Source: an uncultured Collinsella sp.
Lineage (GTDB): Bacteria > Actinomycetota > Coriobacteriia > Coriobacteriales > Coriobacteriaceae
Reading direction: 5' to 3'
DNA length: 20,379 nucleotides
NCBI GenBank assembly: GCA_902490325.1
Contig: CABUDJ010000035.1
Coordinates: 1 to 20,379, forward strand
Shown: positions 1 through 8,311 of the stretch, one piece after another
Position numbering within the stretch: the first letter of the stretch is position 1
Layout of the letters: every line of letters starts with the position of its first letter
Position numbers and translations under genes: made by a program
The notes under the pieces: generated by a model
The model's input: only the letters and a program-made list of their open reading frames with translations
What the model was told of the DNA's origin: nothing
Database searches by the model: none

Positions 1-2
1 AA

Positions 3-3000
3 AAAACGCGCCGTCCGCGCCCGACGGTCTACATTGTGAGCGGCGAGGATGCGGCCGATCGCGCCGCGCGCAGCCTTGCCGCCTACGTGGGTCTGGCACA
101 CGTGTGCCGTTTTCCCGAGCGCAAGGACTATCCGTGGCGCGAGCAGGCGCCCGACGATGCTGTGGTTGCCCAGCGCTGCGAGGCCCTGGGACGCATCGTT
201 CGCGGTGACAACTGCATCATGGTCGCCTCGGCCCGCGCGTTGCTGCGTTGCGTGCCGCCAGTCGAGAGCCGCTACTGGGAGTCCACGACCTTCGCGGTGG
301 GCGAGGAGATTCCTTTTGACGAGGTGCCGCAGCGCCTGGTGGGCATGGGCTACACCAATGCCGGCGCCGCCGACGCGCCTGGTCTGTTCCGCGTGCACGG
401 CGACACCGTCGAGGTGTTCCCCGCGCAGGAAAAAGCGCCCGTGCGCATCGAGTTCTTCGGCGACGAGATCGATCGCATCCGTCGCATGGTGAGCTCAACG
501 GGGCAGACCATCGGCAACGAGGACAGCATCGAGATCTTCCCCTGCCGTGAGCTGGCGCTTACCGACGAGGCCGTCCACAACATGCATGTGGCGCTTTATC
601 GCGCCAGCCAGGACGACAGCAAACTGGCAGCGCTGCTCGAGATGGTGGATGCGCGCATCGTCACGCCCGAGCTCGACCGCTTTTTGCCGGTGATGTACGG
701 CCAGACCGTGAGCCCGCTGGCGCACGTGAGCGGCAAGGCGCTCGTGGTGCTGTCCGAGCCGCGCTCGCTGTTCGACGATTGCCTGCGTGCCTACGAGGAT
801 ATCGAGGCCCGTGCCGGCGAGGCGGGGGTCGACCGACTGGATGGCCTGTATGTACGTGCCCAGCAGCTCGATTTTGGTGCTCAGCAGCGCCTGAACTACG
901 TAAGCCTCATCCGTGCCGGCGGTGCGGTTACGGCCGAGCTCAAGATTGAGCAGCCGGCCATCGCGGGTTCGGACAATCGCTTTATGACGCGCATTCAGGA
1001 AGTCGTGGGCAAGCGTTACGCCTGCGTGTTTGCCATTCCCGACCGCGGTGCGCGCGAGTCGATGGAGCTCACCTTTGGCGACGAGGGCATTACCTTTGAG
1101 GAATCGCTGACCGCGGCGCCCGAAAACGCCGGCGTCATTGGCGAGCGCGTGCGCGTGGCGGCGGCAGATTCTGCCGACCGTGCTGCCCGTCAGGATGCCC
1201 ATGCTGCAATTCGCGAGCGCAAGGCCGATGCGCTCAACGCCCGCTCGCTCGAGGCAGGTGCCGCCCAGGCAGCCGCCGGCGCCGCCGTGCCTACTATCTC
1301 GCGCGGACGCGTGACCTTTGTCGATGCCGCTCTGCCGCAGGGCGTGGTGGTGCCCGATGCCAACCTGGCCGTGTTCTCGATTGCCGACCTCAACGCCCGC
1401 ATGGACGCCAACCGCGCGCGCAGCCGCCGCAAGGTGGACATTACGCAGATCACATTCCCGTTTAAGCCGGGCGACTACGTGGTGCACGCCACTCACGGCA
1501 TCGCACTCTTTAGCGAGATCGCGCGCCAAGAAGTGGGCGGCAAGGAGCGCGACTACTTTTTGCTGGAATATGCCGACGGCGACAAGCTCTACGTGCCGCT
1601 CGAGCAGGTCGACCGCATCACGCGCTATGTTGGCCCCGACGGCGACAAGCCGCGCCTGACCAGGCTCAACACCGCCGACTGGACGCGGGCTACCAACAAG
1701 GCGCGCAAGAATGCCAAAAAGCTGGCGTTTGACCTGGTCGACCTGTATACACGCCGCTCGTCGATTACCGGTATCGCCTGCCCGCCCGACACGCCCGAGC
1801 AGATCGAGATGGAGGAGAGCTTTCCCTACGACGAGACGCGCGACCAGCTGGAGGCTATTGCCGACATCAAGGCCGACATGGAAGCGCCCAAGCCCATGGA
1901 CCGCCTGCTGTGCGGCGACGTGGGCTTTGGCAAGACCGAGGTTGCCCTGCGCGCGGCGTTTAAGTGCGTGGACTCCGGCCGCCAGGTCATGGTGCTCTGC
2001 CCCACGACCATTCTGGCCCAGCAGCACTATGAGACGTTCTTTGAGCGCTTTGCCCCGTTTGGCCTCGAGGTCGAAGTGCTCAGCCGCTTCCGCACCCCGG
2101 CGCAGCAAAAGCGCGCGCTTAAGGCGTTTGCCGAGGGCACGATCGACGTGCTCATCGGCACGCACCGCTTGCTTTCTGCCGACGTGAACCCCAAGAACCT
2201 GGGCATGGTGATCATCGACGAGGAGCAGCGCTTTGGTGTGCAGCACAAGGAGCAGCTCAAGAACCTGCGCGAGCAAATCGACGTGCTCACGCTTTCGGCA
2301 ACGCCTATTCCGCGAACCATGCAGATGGCCACGAGCGGCGTGCGCGACATGAGCCTGATCACCACACCGCCGACCGGGCGTCGTCCCGTGATCGTGCACG
2401 TGGGGGAGTACGACCCCGATGTGGTGAGCGCGGCGATTCGCCTGGAGGTGGGCCGCGGCGGCCAGGTGTACTACGTGTCCAACCGCGTTAAGACCATCGA
2501 TGACGCCGTGGCGCGCGTGCATGAGGCCGCGCCCGAGGCGCGCGTGGGCGTGGCACACGGCAAGATGAGCCCGCGCGAGGTCGAGGACGTGATGATTGAG
2601 TTCGCGACCAAAAAGATCGATGTGCTCATCGCCACGACCATCGTGGAGAGCGGCATCGACAACGCAACGGCCAACACGCTGATCATCGAGGACTCGCAGC
2701 GCCTTGGCCTGGCGCAGCTCTACCAGCTCAAGGGCCGTGTGGGCCGCTCTGCCACGCAGGCCTACGCGTACTTTATGTTCCCCGGCGAGCTGCCGCTCAC
2801 CGAGGAGGCAACGGCGCGCCTGACCGCACTTTCCGAGTTCCAGGACCTGGGCAGCGGCATGCGCATCGCCATGCGCGACCTAGAGATCCGTGGCGCCGGT
2901 TCGCTTATGGGAGCCGAGCAGCACGGCAACCTGTCGAGCGTGGGCTTTGATCTGTTTACGCAGATGCTGGGCCAGGCCGTGGCCGAGGCGCGCGGCGATG

Positions 3001-3500
3001 ACGACGCCGGCGTGGAGGCGGCGAGCGTGGGTATTAACCTGCCGGCCGACTACTTCTTGTCCGAGGAGTACCTGCCGGCGGTGGACCAGCGCGTGCTCGT
3101 GTACCGTAAGCTCGCAGCGGCCGAGGACCTGGAGAGCATTGACGAGGTGCAGGAAGAGACCGAGGCCGCGCATGGTGAGCTGCCGTTGGCGGGACTCAAC
3201 CTGTTCAATCGCGCGCGCATCCGCATTCGCGGCGAGCGCCTGGGGCTCGAGAGCGTCACGCTCAGCGGCGGTCGCATCACGTTTTTGGGCGTCGACGTGC
3301 CCAAGAAGGTGGCCTTTGAGCTTAAGACCCGCTATGGCGCGGTGAACTTCCCCAAGAGCCGCAAGTTGTCGGTGCCCTACAAGGCGGGCGCCGGCGCGGG
3401 CAGCGGCCTGGGTCGCGGTCTCGACGCCAACGACGGCACCGGCCCCGTGGCCGCGGCACTCATGCTGCTGCAGCAATTAGGCGCGAGCGACGATGACTAA
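3..3500 (+). CDS. mfd: Transcription-repair coupling factor Mfd (5' end missing)
   Basis: Mfd is an ATP-driven DNA translocase that removes stalled RNA polymerase from damaged templates and recruits UvrA for nucleotide excision repair. The reading frame is open to the left edge, so the true start lies outside; by comparison with E. coli Mfd (1148 aa) roughly 40-60 residues are missing. Counting from the first full codon (1165 residues visible), a UvrB-like module lies near 75-205, the RNA-polymerase-interaction domain begins near 488 (KPGDYVVH), Walker A is GDVGFGKT at 638-645, Walker B is DEEQ at 739-742, and SATPIPRT and GRVGRS helicase motifs follow. The C-terminal TRCF domain carries a DYFLSEEYLP segment. 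An Ala/Arg-rich stretch around 390-440, before the RNA-polymerase-interaction domain, looks like a lineage-specific linker. Identification is firm; the GTG at 36 is internal, not the start. Confidence 0.97.
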   Translation, partial: KTRRPRPTVYIVSGEDAADRAARSLAAYVGLAHVCRFPERKDYPWREQAPDDAVVAQRCEALGRIVRGDNCIMVASARALLRCVPPVESRYWESTTFAVGEEIPFDEVPQRLVGMGYTNAGAADAPGLFRVHGDTVEVFPAQEKAPVRIEFFGDEIDRIRRMVSSTGQTIGNEDSIEIFPCRELALTDEAVHNMHVALYRASQDDSKLAALLEMVDARIVTPELDRFLPVMYGQTVSPLAHVSGKALVVLSEPRSLFDDCLRAYEDIEARAGEAGVDRLDGLYVRAQQLDFGAQQRLNYVSLIRAGGAVTAELKIEQPAIAGSDNRFMTRIQEVVGKRYACVFAIPDRGARESMELTFGDEGITFEESLTAAPENAGVIGERVRVAAADSADRAARQDAHAAIRERKADALNARSLEAGAAQAAAGAAVPTISRGRVTFVDAALPQGVVVPDANLAVFSIADLNARMDANRARSRRKVDITQITFPFKPGDYVVHATHGIALFSEIARQEVGGKERDYFLLEYADGDKLYVPLEQVDRITRYVGPDGDKPRLTRLNTADWTRATNKARKNAKKLAFDLVDLYTRRSSITGIACPPDTPEQIEMEESFPYDETRDQLEAIADIKADMEAPKPMDRLLCGDVGFGKTEVALRAAFKCVDSGRQVMVLCPTTILAQQHYETFFERFAPFGLEVEVLSRFRTPAQQKRALKAFAEGTIDVLIGTHRLLSADVNPKNLGMVIIDEEQRFGVQHKEQLKNLREQIDVLTLSATPIPRTMQMATSGVRDMSLITTPPTGRRPVIVHVGEYDPDVVSAAIRLEVGRGGQVYYVSNRVKTIDDAVARVHEAAPEARVGVAHGKMSPREVEDVMIEFATKKIDVLIATTIVESGIDNATANTLIIEDSQRLGLAQLYQLKGRVGRSATQAYAYFMFPGELPLTEEATARLTALSEFQDLGSGMRIAMRDLEIRGAGSLMGAEQHGNLSSVGFDLFTQMLGQAVAEARGDDDAGVEAASVGINLPADYFLSEEYLPAVDQRVLVYRKLAAAEDLESIDEVQEETEAAHGELPLAGLNLFNRARIRIRGERLGLESVTLSGGRITFLGVDVPKKVAFELKTRYGAVNFPKSRKLSVPYKAGAGAGSGLGRGLDANDGTGPVAAALMLLQQLGASDDD

Positions 3501-3512
3501 CAAGTAGGGGGC

Positions 3513-3551
3513 GTGGCGGGGCAGAGCTACCAGTTGTTCTTTGCCCGCCAC
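3513..3551 (+). terminator. Hairpin after mfd, no T-tract
   Basis: GTGGCGGGGCA (3513-3523) pairs with TGCCCGCCAC (3542-3551) with a single bulged G and an 18-nt loop. No run of T follows, so it may slow or end transcription weakly, or protect the mfd 3' end; the PAP2 gene starts 36 bp later and could be read through from mfd. Confidence 0.4.
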
Positions 3552-3587
3552 CTCGCAGGTTGATTCCAGCCCCATCGAAAGGAAAGC

Positions 3588-4451
3588 ATGTTCGGGTACA
3601 TCTACAAGAAAGACGCCGCCGCTATCGCGGTTGTCCTGTGTCTTTGTCTGGGCGTGGGCAGTTTCTTCGATTATCAGATCTCGAGCGCGCTGTTCAACAT
3701 CGGCAGCATGTACGGCCGCTTTATCGAGGCCGCTGGCGAGTTGCCGTTTGAGCTGACGGCGAGCATCGCGGGCGTTATGCTCGTGCGCGCGGTGCGTCCC
3801 GACTCCAGGGGCAGCAAATGGCTTGCCGCGCTCGGCATCCTCGTCAACGTTGGCCTGACCGGCTACGAGATCGTTTCGTCCCTGAGGGTTGGCGGTAAAC
3901 TCATTGCGGCTCAGTTGGTGCTGACGTTTGTGCTGGTCATCGCTGCCAACCTTATCGTCTATCGCCTCACGCGCACGACCGAGCCCGACGAACTCACGCG
4001 CTGGGCGTTGATGGTGCTTGCCGTGTGGATCGCTCAGGCCATCATCCTCAACGTGATCGTCAAGCCACTGTGGTCGCGCCCGCGCATGCGCGTGATCGAG
4101 GTCACGCCGGGGCTCAATTTTCAGCCGTGGTGGGTGATCGGCAATCCCGACAAGTGGACCTATATCGCCGCCGGCGTGATCAAGGACGGGTTCAAGTCGT
4201 TTGCGAGCGGACACACGGCGCATGCGGCGATCGGCCTTATGCTCGCCGGGCTTCCCGCGGCAGCCTTTAAGGAAAAACCGTCGCGTCGCCGCGTGATTTT
4301 TTGGGCGGCGGCTGTGATCGCGGCGCTCGTCGCCTTTGGGCGCATCGTGATAGGTGCGCACTTTTTGAGTGACGTGAGCTGCGGTTTTGCCCTGGTACTG
4401 GCACTTGAGTGCCTTGCCGCGCGCATTGCCTATCCCAACGGCGTACAATAG
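3588..4451 (+). CDS. PAP2-family membrane phosphatase
   Basis: This is a 287-residue integral membrane protein of the type-2 phosphatidic acid phosphatase family, which dephosphorylates lipid phosphates such as phosphatidate, phosphatidylglycerol phosphate or undecaprenyl pyrophosphate at the membrane. The three catalytic motifs are visible: K159-X4-R164-P165 (the shorter bacterial form of motif 1), S207-G208-H209, and R252-X5-H258-X3-D262. About six hydrophobic helices are apparent, starting with residues 12-27. The ATG at 3588 follows GAAAGGAAAG at a normal distance. The extended N-terminal half before motif 1 (about 150 residues) is longer than in minimal PAP2 enzymes. The substrate cannot be told from sequence. 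It sits between mfd and a PLP enzyme with short gaps, but no functional link is evident. Confidence 0.88.
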   Translation: MFGYIYKKDAAAIAVVLCLCLGVGSFFDYQISSALFNIGSMYGRFIEAAGELPFELTASIAGVMLVRAVRPDSRGSKWLAALGILVNVGLTGYEIVSSLRVGGKLIAAQLVLTFVLVIAANLIVYRLTRTTEPDELTRWALMVLAVWIAQAIILNVIVKPLWSRPRMRVIEVTPGLNFQPWWVIGNPDKWTYIAAGVIKDGFKSFASGHTAHAAIGLMLAGLPAAAFKEKPSRRRVIFWAAAVIAALVAFGRIVIGAHFLSDVSCGFALVLALECLAARIAYPNGVQ

Positions 4452-4496
4452 CTCCGTTTGAATCATCTGGCCGATACCCGGTAAGAGAGGATTGCC

Positions 4497-5522
4497 ATGC
4501 TCGCGTTTAACAACGATTATTCCCACGGCGCACATCCGGCAGTGCTGCAGGCGCTCGTCGACACCAATATGGAGCTGCAGCCCGGCTACGGTACCGATGC
4601 GCACACCGAGCGCGCCAAGCAACTTATTCGCGAGGCCTGCCAGGCCCCTGATGCCGACGTGTTTTTTCTGGTGGGCGGCACGCAGGCCAACGCGACGGTG
4701 ATCGACATGCTGCTTGCGCCCTACGAGGGCGTCGTTGCTGCTGAGACTGGCCACGTCGCCTGTCACGAGGCGGGCGCTATCGAGTTTGGCGGCCACAAGG
4801 TGCTCACCATCCCCGGCTACGAGGGCAAGATGCACGCCGAGGACCTCGAGAACTATATCCAGGTGTTCTACGAAAACGAGAGCTACGAGCACACGGTGTT
4901 CCCGGGTGCCGTGTATGTGAGCCTATCGACCGAGTACGGCACGCTGTACTCCAAGGCCGAGCTCGCGGCGATTCACGCGGTGTGCCAGAAGCGCGAGATT
5001 CCGCTGTTTGTGGACGGTGCTCGCCTGGCCTATGCGCTGGCGGCCGATGAGTGCGACATTACCCTGCCCGAGCTGGCGCAGCTGTGTGACGTGTTCTACA
5101 TCGGCGGCACCAAGTGTGGTGCGCTCTGCGGCGAGGCTGTGGTGTTCTGTGGCATGCACGCCCCGGCGCACCCCATTCCGCGTATTAAGCAGCATGGCGC
5201 ACTGCTCGCCAAGGGCCGCCTGATGGGTGTGCAGTTCGAGGCTCTTTTTACCGATGGCCTGTATTTTGAGATTGGTCGCCAGGCGATTGAGACCGCTCAG
5301 GCGCTTCGTCGTGTGCTGCACGAGCGCGGCTACCAGTTCTTCTTGGAGACGCCCACGAACCAGCAGTTCGTGATTCTGCCCAACGAGGATATGGCCCGCA
5401 TTCGCGAGCATGCGGCGATCGAGTACTGGGAAAAGTACGACGATACTCATACGGTAGTGCGCTTTTGCACCAGCTGGGCCACGACGCAGGAGGACATCGA
5501 CGCGCTGGCGGCTGTCCTGTAG
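4497..5522 (+). CDS. Low-specificity threonine aldolase / beta-eliminating lyase family PLP enzyme
   Basis: The 341-residue protein matches the fold-type I PLP enzymes of the threonine aldolase family, which cleave L-threonine or L-allo-threonine to glycine and acetaldehyde in the cytoplasm. The N-terminal FNNDYSHGAHP, the GTDAHTERAKQ segment, GGTQAN for cofactor phosphate binding, FVDGARL with the PLP-pyridine Asp, and GGTKCGA with the Schiff-base lysine K206 are all present. Length fits the family (330-360). The ATG at 4497 follows AAGAGAGGA, 45 bp after the PAP2 stop, so the two may be co-transcribed. A strong terminator follows directly. Sequence alone does not separate threonine aldolase from related phenylserine or beta-hydroxy-amino-acid aldolases, so the exact substrate is open. 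Confidence 0.87.
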   Translation: MLAFNNDYSHGAHPAVLQALVDTNMELQPGYGTDAHTERAKQLIREACQAPDADVFFLVGGTQANATVIDMLLAPYEGVVAAETGHVACHEAGAIEFGGHKVLTIPGYEGKMHAEDLENYIQVFYENESYEHTVFPGAVYVSLSTEYGTLYSKAELAAIHAVCQKREIPLFVDGARLAYALAADECDITLPELAQLCDVFYIGGTKCGALCGEAVVFCGMHAPAHPIPRIKQHGALLAKGRLMGVQFEALFTDGLYFEIGRQAIETAQALRRVLHERGYQFFLETPTNQQFVILPNEDMARIREHAAIEYWEKYDDTHTVVRFCTSWATTQEDIDALAAVL

Positions 5523-5540
5523 CCTGATGTAATGACGAGG

Positions 5541-5583
5541 GGCCGCCCTGCGCTGGGTTTGGCGCAGGGCGGCCTTTGCTTTT
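5541..5583 (+). terminator. Rho-independent terminator after the aldolase gene
   Basis: A perfect 13-bp inverted repeat (GGCCGCCCTGCGC at 5541-5553, complement at 5562-5574) encloses an 8-nt loop and is followed by TTTGCTTTT. It ends the run that includes the aldolase gene. The Shine-Dalgarno of the next gene starts right at the end of the T-tract. Confidence 0.9.
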
Positions 5584-5599
5584 GGGGGAGAAGAGTTGT

Positions 5600-6181
5600 A
5601 TGACCGAGATGTCCGAGCCGACGATTCGCCTGGCGACGCCCGAAGACGCGCCGGCGTTGCTTGCCATCTATGAGCCATATGTGCGCCAGACGGCGATTAC
5701 CTGCGAATACGAGGTGCCGAGCGTTGAGGAGTTCGCCGGGCGCATCGAGCGTACGCTCAAGCGCTATCCGTACCTGGTGATGGAGCTGGACGGGCGTCCG
5801 ATAGGCTATGCCTATGTGAGTCCGCTCAACAGCCGCGAGGCATACGACTGGTCGGTCGAGACGTCGATCTACCTGGCACGCGATGTGCGCCATGGCGGGC
5901 TGGGTCGCAAGTTGCACGATACGCTCAAGCAATGCCTGATTGCGATGGGCATCACCAACATGTGCGCGCTCATCGCCGTGCCGCACGATAAGGACGACGA
6001 GTATCTGACGCACAACAGCCAGGATTTCCATGCCCATATGGGATATCGCCTGGTGGGTGCCTTCGACCGCTGCGCCCAAAAGTTCGGCCGCTGGTACGAC
6101 ATGTGTTGGATGGAGCTGGTCCTAGCCGAGCGCACGCCCAACCAGCCCAAGCCAACCTGGTTCCCCGACCTCCTCGCTTAA
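5600..6181 (+). CDS. GNAT N-acetyltransferase, phosphinothricin-acetyltransferase-like
   Basis: This is a 193-residue GNAT-fold protein of the type annotated as phosphinothricin N-acetyltransferase, transferring acetyl from acetyl-CoA to an amino group. TIRLATPEDAPALLAIYEPYV opens the fold. The motif-A acetyl-CoA loop is R97-H98-G99-G100-L101-G102, and the family-typical ENxxSxxFHxxxGY block appears as LTHNSQDFHAHMGYRLVG, with His in place of the usual Glu. The ATG at 5600 is chosen because GGGGGAGAAGAG lies just upstream; the frame is open further upstream, but only into the preceding terminator. In native hosts such enzymes often act on amino acids or analogues such as methionine sulfoximine, so herbicide detoxification should not be assumed. 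A repeat element begins at its stop codon. Confidence 0.85.
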   Translation: MTEMSEPTIRLATPEDAPALLAIYEPYVRQTAITCEYEVPSVEEFAGRIERTLKRYPYLVMELDGRPIGYAYVSPLNSREAYDWSVETSIYLARDVRHGGLGRKLHDTLKQCLIAMGITNMCALIAVPHDKDDEYLTHNSQDFHAHMGYRLVGAFDRCAQKFGRWYDMCWMELVLAERTPNQPKPTWFPDLLA

Positions 6182-6218
6182 AACCACCACGAAGGTGCCT
6201 GTCCCCTTTGTGGTGGTT
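6181..6218. repeat. 38-bp palindromic repeat, copy 1
   Basis: The arms AAACCACCACGAAGG (6181-6195) and CCTTTGTGGTGGTT pair almost fully, with one G-T wobble, around TGCCTGTCC. It overlaps the GNAT stop codon and is followed by a short T run, so it can also act as a terminator between the convergent GNAT and GntR genes. A second copy with one mismatch lies at 14159-14196. Confidence 0.85.
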
Positions 6219-6226
6219 TTGGCAGG

Positions 6227-6949
6227 TTAGCCGATGGGCTCGGTGTATTTGGCACGGTCGGTGCGCTGGATGCGCTTGGAGACATGGAGCGGGCGGCCGT
6301 CGGTGTCGTAGACGTAGTCGGTGATTAGGATCAGCGCCTGCCCGCGCTCAACGTTGAGCAAAAACGCCTCGTTTTGCGAGGCATAGCACACCTCAAAGGT
6401 CTTGTGCCCCTGTGCCGGCGCGCGATGGAATTCCTGGCGCAGCGTCGCGTAGAGCGAACCATTGATATCGCGATCGATGAGTGCTTCAAAGCTCGGTGGT
6501 AGATAGGTAGTCTCCAGGCACAGCGGCGCATCGTCCAGATAGCGCAGACGGACAAGTTTGACGAGCTTGCTGCCCACGGCCGCATCAAAGAACTTAGCTA
6601 TACTGCCGCCCGCCTTGGTAAAGCCCGAGTCCACCGTGCGCGTGGTGGGCTTCATGCCCTGACCCTGGACCTGCGCCGTATAGCTCGAAAACACCAGGTT
6701 GTTCTCGTGGAGCGCCGGCGTGTCGGCCACAAAGGCGCCGCGCCCGCGCTCGGTTCGAACCAGACCCTCATCAACGAGCACCTTAAGGGCATGGCGTACG
6801 GTGCTGCGCGACAGCCCCGATTCGTCCATGAGCTCCATCTCGGACGGCAGCTTGTCTCCGCGTGCGTAGATGCCGGCGGCGATGCGGTCGCGAAGCGTAC
6901 CCGCCAAGCGCTCGTATTGGCTCAGTTTCTTTTTAGATGAAGCGTTCAT
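6227..6949 (-). CDS. GntR/HutC-family regulator with UTRA sensor domain (GntR1)
   Basis: The 240-residue protein has an N-terminal GntR winged helix (about 10-75: LPSEMELMDESGLSRSTVRHALKVL, then GRGAFV in the wing) and a C-terminal UTRA ligand-binding domain (about 95-235). UTRA regulators sense small sugars, sugar phosphates or related metabolites and usually repress adjacent catabolic genes. It is transcribed divergently from the deglycase at 7156 across an AT-rich region with repeated TTGTATGC words, so it most likely controls that gene and itself. It is clearly more distant from the other two GntR proteins of this window (at 15382 and 18409) than those two are from each other. The ATG complementary to 6947-6949 is the natural start; its Shine-Dalgarno is weak. 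The effector is inferred, not shown, to be a phosphorylated Amadori compound. Confidence 0.9.
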   Translation of the reverse strand: MNASSKKKLSQYERLAGTLRDRIAAGIYARGDKLPSEMELMDESGLSRSTVRHALKVLVDEGLVRTERGRGAFVADTPALHENNLVFSSYTAQVQGQGMKPTTRTVDSGFTKAGGSIAKFFDAAVGSKLVKLVRLRYLDDAPLCLETTYLPPSFEALIDRDINGSLYATLRQEFHRAPAQGHKTFEVCYASQNEAFLLNVERGQALILITDYVYDTDGRPLHVSKRIQRTDRAKYTEPIG

Positions 6950-7155
6950 GCGATCAGCCTATATCTAACTTGTATGCTTATCTAAGCAAGCATGTATTCA
7001 ATACGACAACAAAACAGCTGGTAGCCAATTATCAAAAACCGCATCAGCAAAAATTCTAAGATAAATATAGCATACAACTAGTCGACATAACCAAAACATG
7101 TATGTAACTTGTATGCCTGTGATGAGCATCAAACGAGAAGAAAGGCTGATGCACG
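6950..7155. promoter_or_regulatory. Divergent AT-rich control region with TTGTATGC operators
   Basis: AACTTGTATGC occurs exactly at 6967-6977 and 7106-7116; the inverted core GCATACAA is at 7070-7077. ACATGTATGT (7096-7105) sits 11 bp before the last copy. Two small perfect palindromes also lie here: TGCTTATCTAAGCA (6975-6988) and GTATTCAATAC (6994-7004). On the minus strand a possible promoter for GntR1, TTGCTT (6984-6989) and TAGATA (6962-6967) with 16 bp between them, overlaps the first site, which would allow autoregulation. I could not settle on a promoter for the deglycase gene. The region is much richer in A+T than the flanking genes. Confidence 0.65.
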
Positions 7156-8148
7156 ATGACCACTCAGGAACAGGTTAAGGATGTCGTTTCCCAGGTTTTG
7201 GCTGACAAGGCAGACAAGGGCGGCATCAAGCGCGTCGTGTGGATTGGCGCCGGCGGATCCAACGGCGGCAACTATCCTGCCCAGTACTTTATGGAGCACG
7301 AGGCCACGCAGGTCGTGAGCTCCAGCTACACCAGCAACGAGTTCGTGCACGCCACCCCGGCCTACGTCAACGAGAACACCCTGGCCGTCGTCGTGTCCAT
7401 GCGCGGCACCAAGGAGACCATCGTCGCCGCCCAGGTCGCCAAGGACCACGGCGCCAGCACCATCGCAATCTATGTCGACGAGTCCGGCCTCACCGAGGTC
7501 TGCGACTACAAGATCCAGTATGACAGCCTGGCCGTCGACGAGTCCTGCATGGGCCGCACCAACTCCGCCGTCGTGACCATGATCGCCATGGAGCTTACGC
7601 AGCAGACCGAGGGCTATGCCGAGTACGAGACCGCTATGGCCGCCTTCGACCTGGTTGACCCCATCTATCGCAAGGCCGTCGAGTACACCCGTCCGCTCGC
7701 CGCCAAGTGGGCCGAGCAAAACGCCGACAAGCCCTGCATCAACGTGATGGCTCAGGGTCCGCTCTTTGGTGCCGCCTACGTCTTTAGCATCTGCAACGTG
7801 CAGGAGATGTTGCAGATCGACTCCTGCACCATCAACACCTGCGACTTCTTCCACGGCCCCTTCGAGATCCTGGACAAGCGCACCTCGCTGTTCCAGCTCA
7901 TCAGCGTCGGCCGCAGCCGCTGCAACGACGAGCGCGGCATCCGCTTCGTCAACCAGTACGGTGGCGAGCGCGTCTATCAGCTCGACGCCAAGGAGCTCGG
8001 CCTCAACGACATCAAGGACAGCGTGAGCGAGTACTTCAATCACCTGATCTTTGCCCCGATCCTCAACAACGTGTACATGCGTGCGCTCTCTGCCGTCACC
8101 CACAAGGACTACATGACGCGCCGCTACATGTGGAAGCTGGACTACTAG
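7156..8148 (+). CDS. SIS-domain protein, FrlB/FraB-type 6-phospho-Amadori deglycase (SIS1)
   Basis: This 330-residue protein has two SIS (sugar isomerase) halves. FrlB/FraB-type enzymes cleave 6-phosphorylated fructosamines (for example fructoselysine 6-phosphate or 6-phosphofructose-aspartate) to glucose 6-phosphate and the free amino acid in the cytoplasm. GAGGSNGGNYPAQYF opens the first SIS, and the C-terminus RRYMWKLDY is a family hallmark. Glu217 and His233 (in FFHGPFE) are 16 residues apart, the same spacing as the GlmS/FraB catalytic pair. It departs from the other two paralogues: the phosphate loop reads SMRGTKET, and CDFFHGP replaces GEYFHGP, so substrate choice may differ. GAAAGG at 7140-7145 precedes the ATG. 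Codons are almost all C- or G-ending, suggesting high expression. It is likely controlled by the divergent GntR1. A glucosamine-phosphate isomerase role is less likely, because no glutaminase domain is present. Confidence 0.82.
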   Translation: MTTQEQVKDVVSQVLADKADKGGIKRVVWIGAGGSNGGNYPAQYFMEHEATQVVSSSYTSNEFVHATPAYVNENTLAVVVSMRGTKETIVAAQVAKDHGASTIAIYVDESGLTEVCDYKIQYDSLAVDESCMGRTNSAVVTMIAMELTQQTEGYAEYETAMAAFDLVDPIYRKAVEYTRPLAAKWAEQNADKPCINVMAQGPLFGAAYVFSICNVQEMLQIDSCTINTCDFFHGPFEILDKRTSLFQLISVGRSRCNDERGIRFVNQYGGERVYQLDAKELGLNDIKDSVSEYFNHLIFAPILNNVYMRALSAVTHKDYMTRRYMWKLDY

Positions 8149-8184
8149 GGGATAGAGCGGCCTAACAGCTCGATGTCCTCATAA

Positions 8185-8249
8185 GTTGCGGTGGAATAGT
8201 TCCTGCTTGGGGGCTTGAAGCCTCTATTTAGGAACTATTTCACCGCAAC
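8185..8249. repeat. 65-bp long inverted repeat between SIS1 and the DMT gene
   Basis: Two 20-nt arms, GTTGCGGTGGAATAGTTCCT (8185-8204) and AGGAACTATTTCACCGCAAC (8230-8249), are complementary at 19 of 20 positions. The 25-nt loop holds its own small hairpin, GGCTT/AAGCC at 8212-8222. There is no T-tract. It may end SIS1 transcription, or be a palindromic mobile repeat (MITE/REP-like). A further 5-bp hairpin, CGGAT/ATCCG, follows at 8281-8295. Confidence 0.75.
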
Positions 8250-8311
8250 CGCCCAGTAATCCGCTGGGGGCGGAGGAAAACGGATCACTTATCCGCTCGC
8301 CGATTTGTGTC

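Noticed and set aside
495..2558. Long open frame on the minus strand opposite mfd
   Set aside because: Its predicted product is rich in His, Arg, Ala and Val with no recognisable domain, and it lies fully inside a certain Mfd gene; G+C-rich codon bias opens such antisense frames.
3477..4892. 471-codon open frame on the minus strand across PAP2 and the aldolase gene
   Set aside because: It overlaps two well-supported genes on the other strand, has low-complexity charged composition and no motif.
7156..8148. SIS1 as glucosamine-6-phosphate synthase or isomerase (GlmS-like)
   Set aside because: No N-terminal glutaminase domain, and the RRYMWKLDY C-terminus and length match the fructosamine-phosphate deglycase group.
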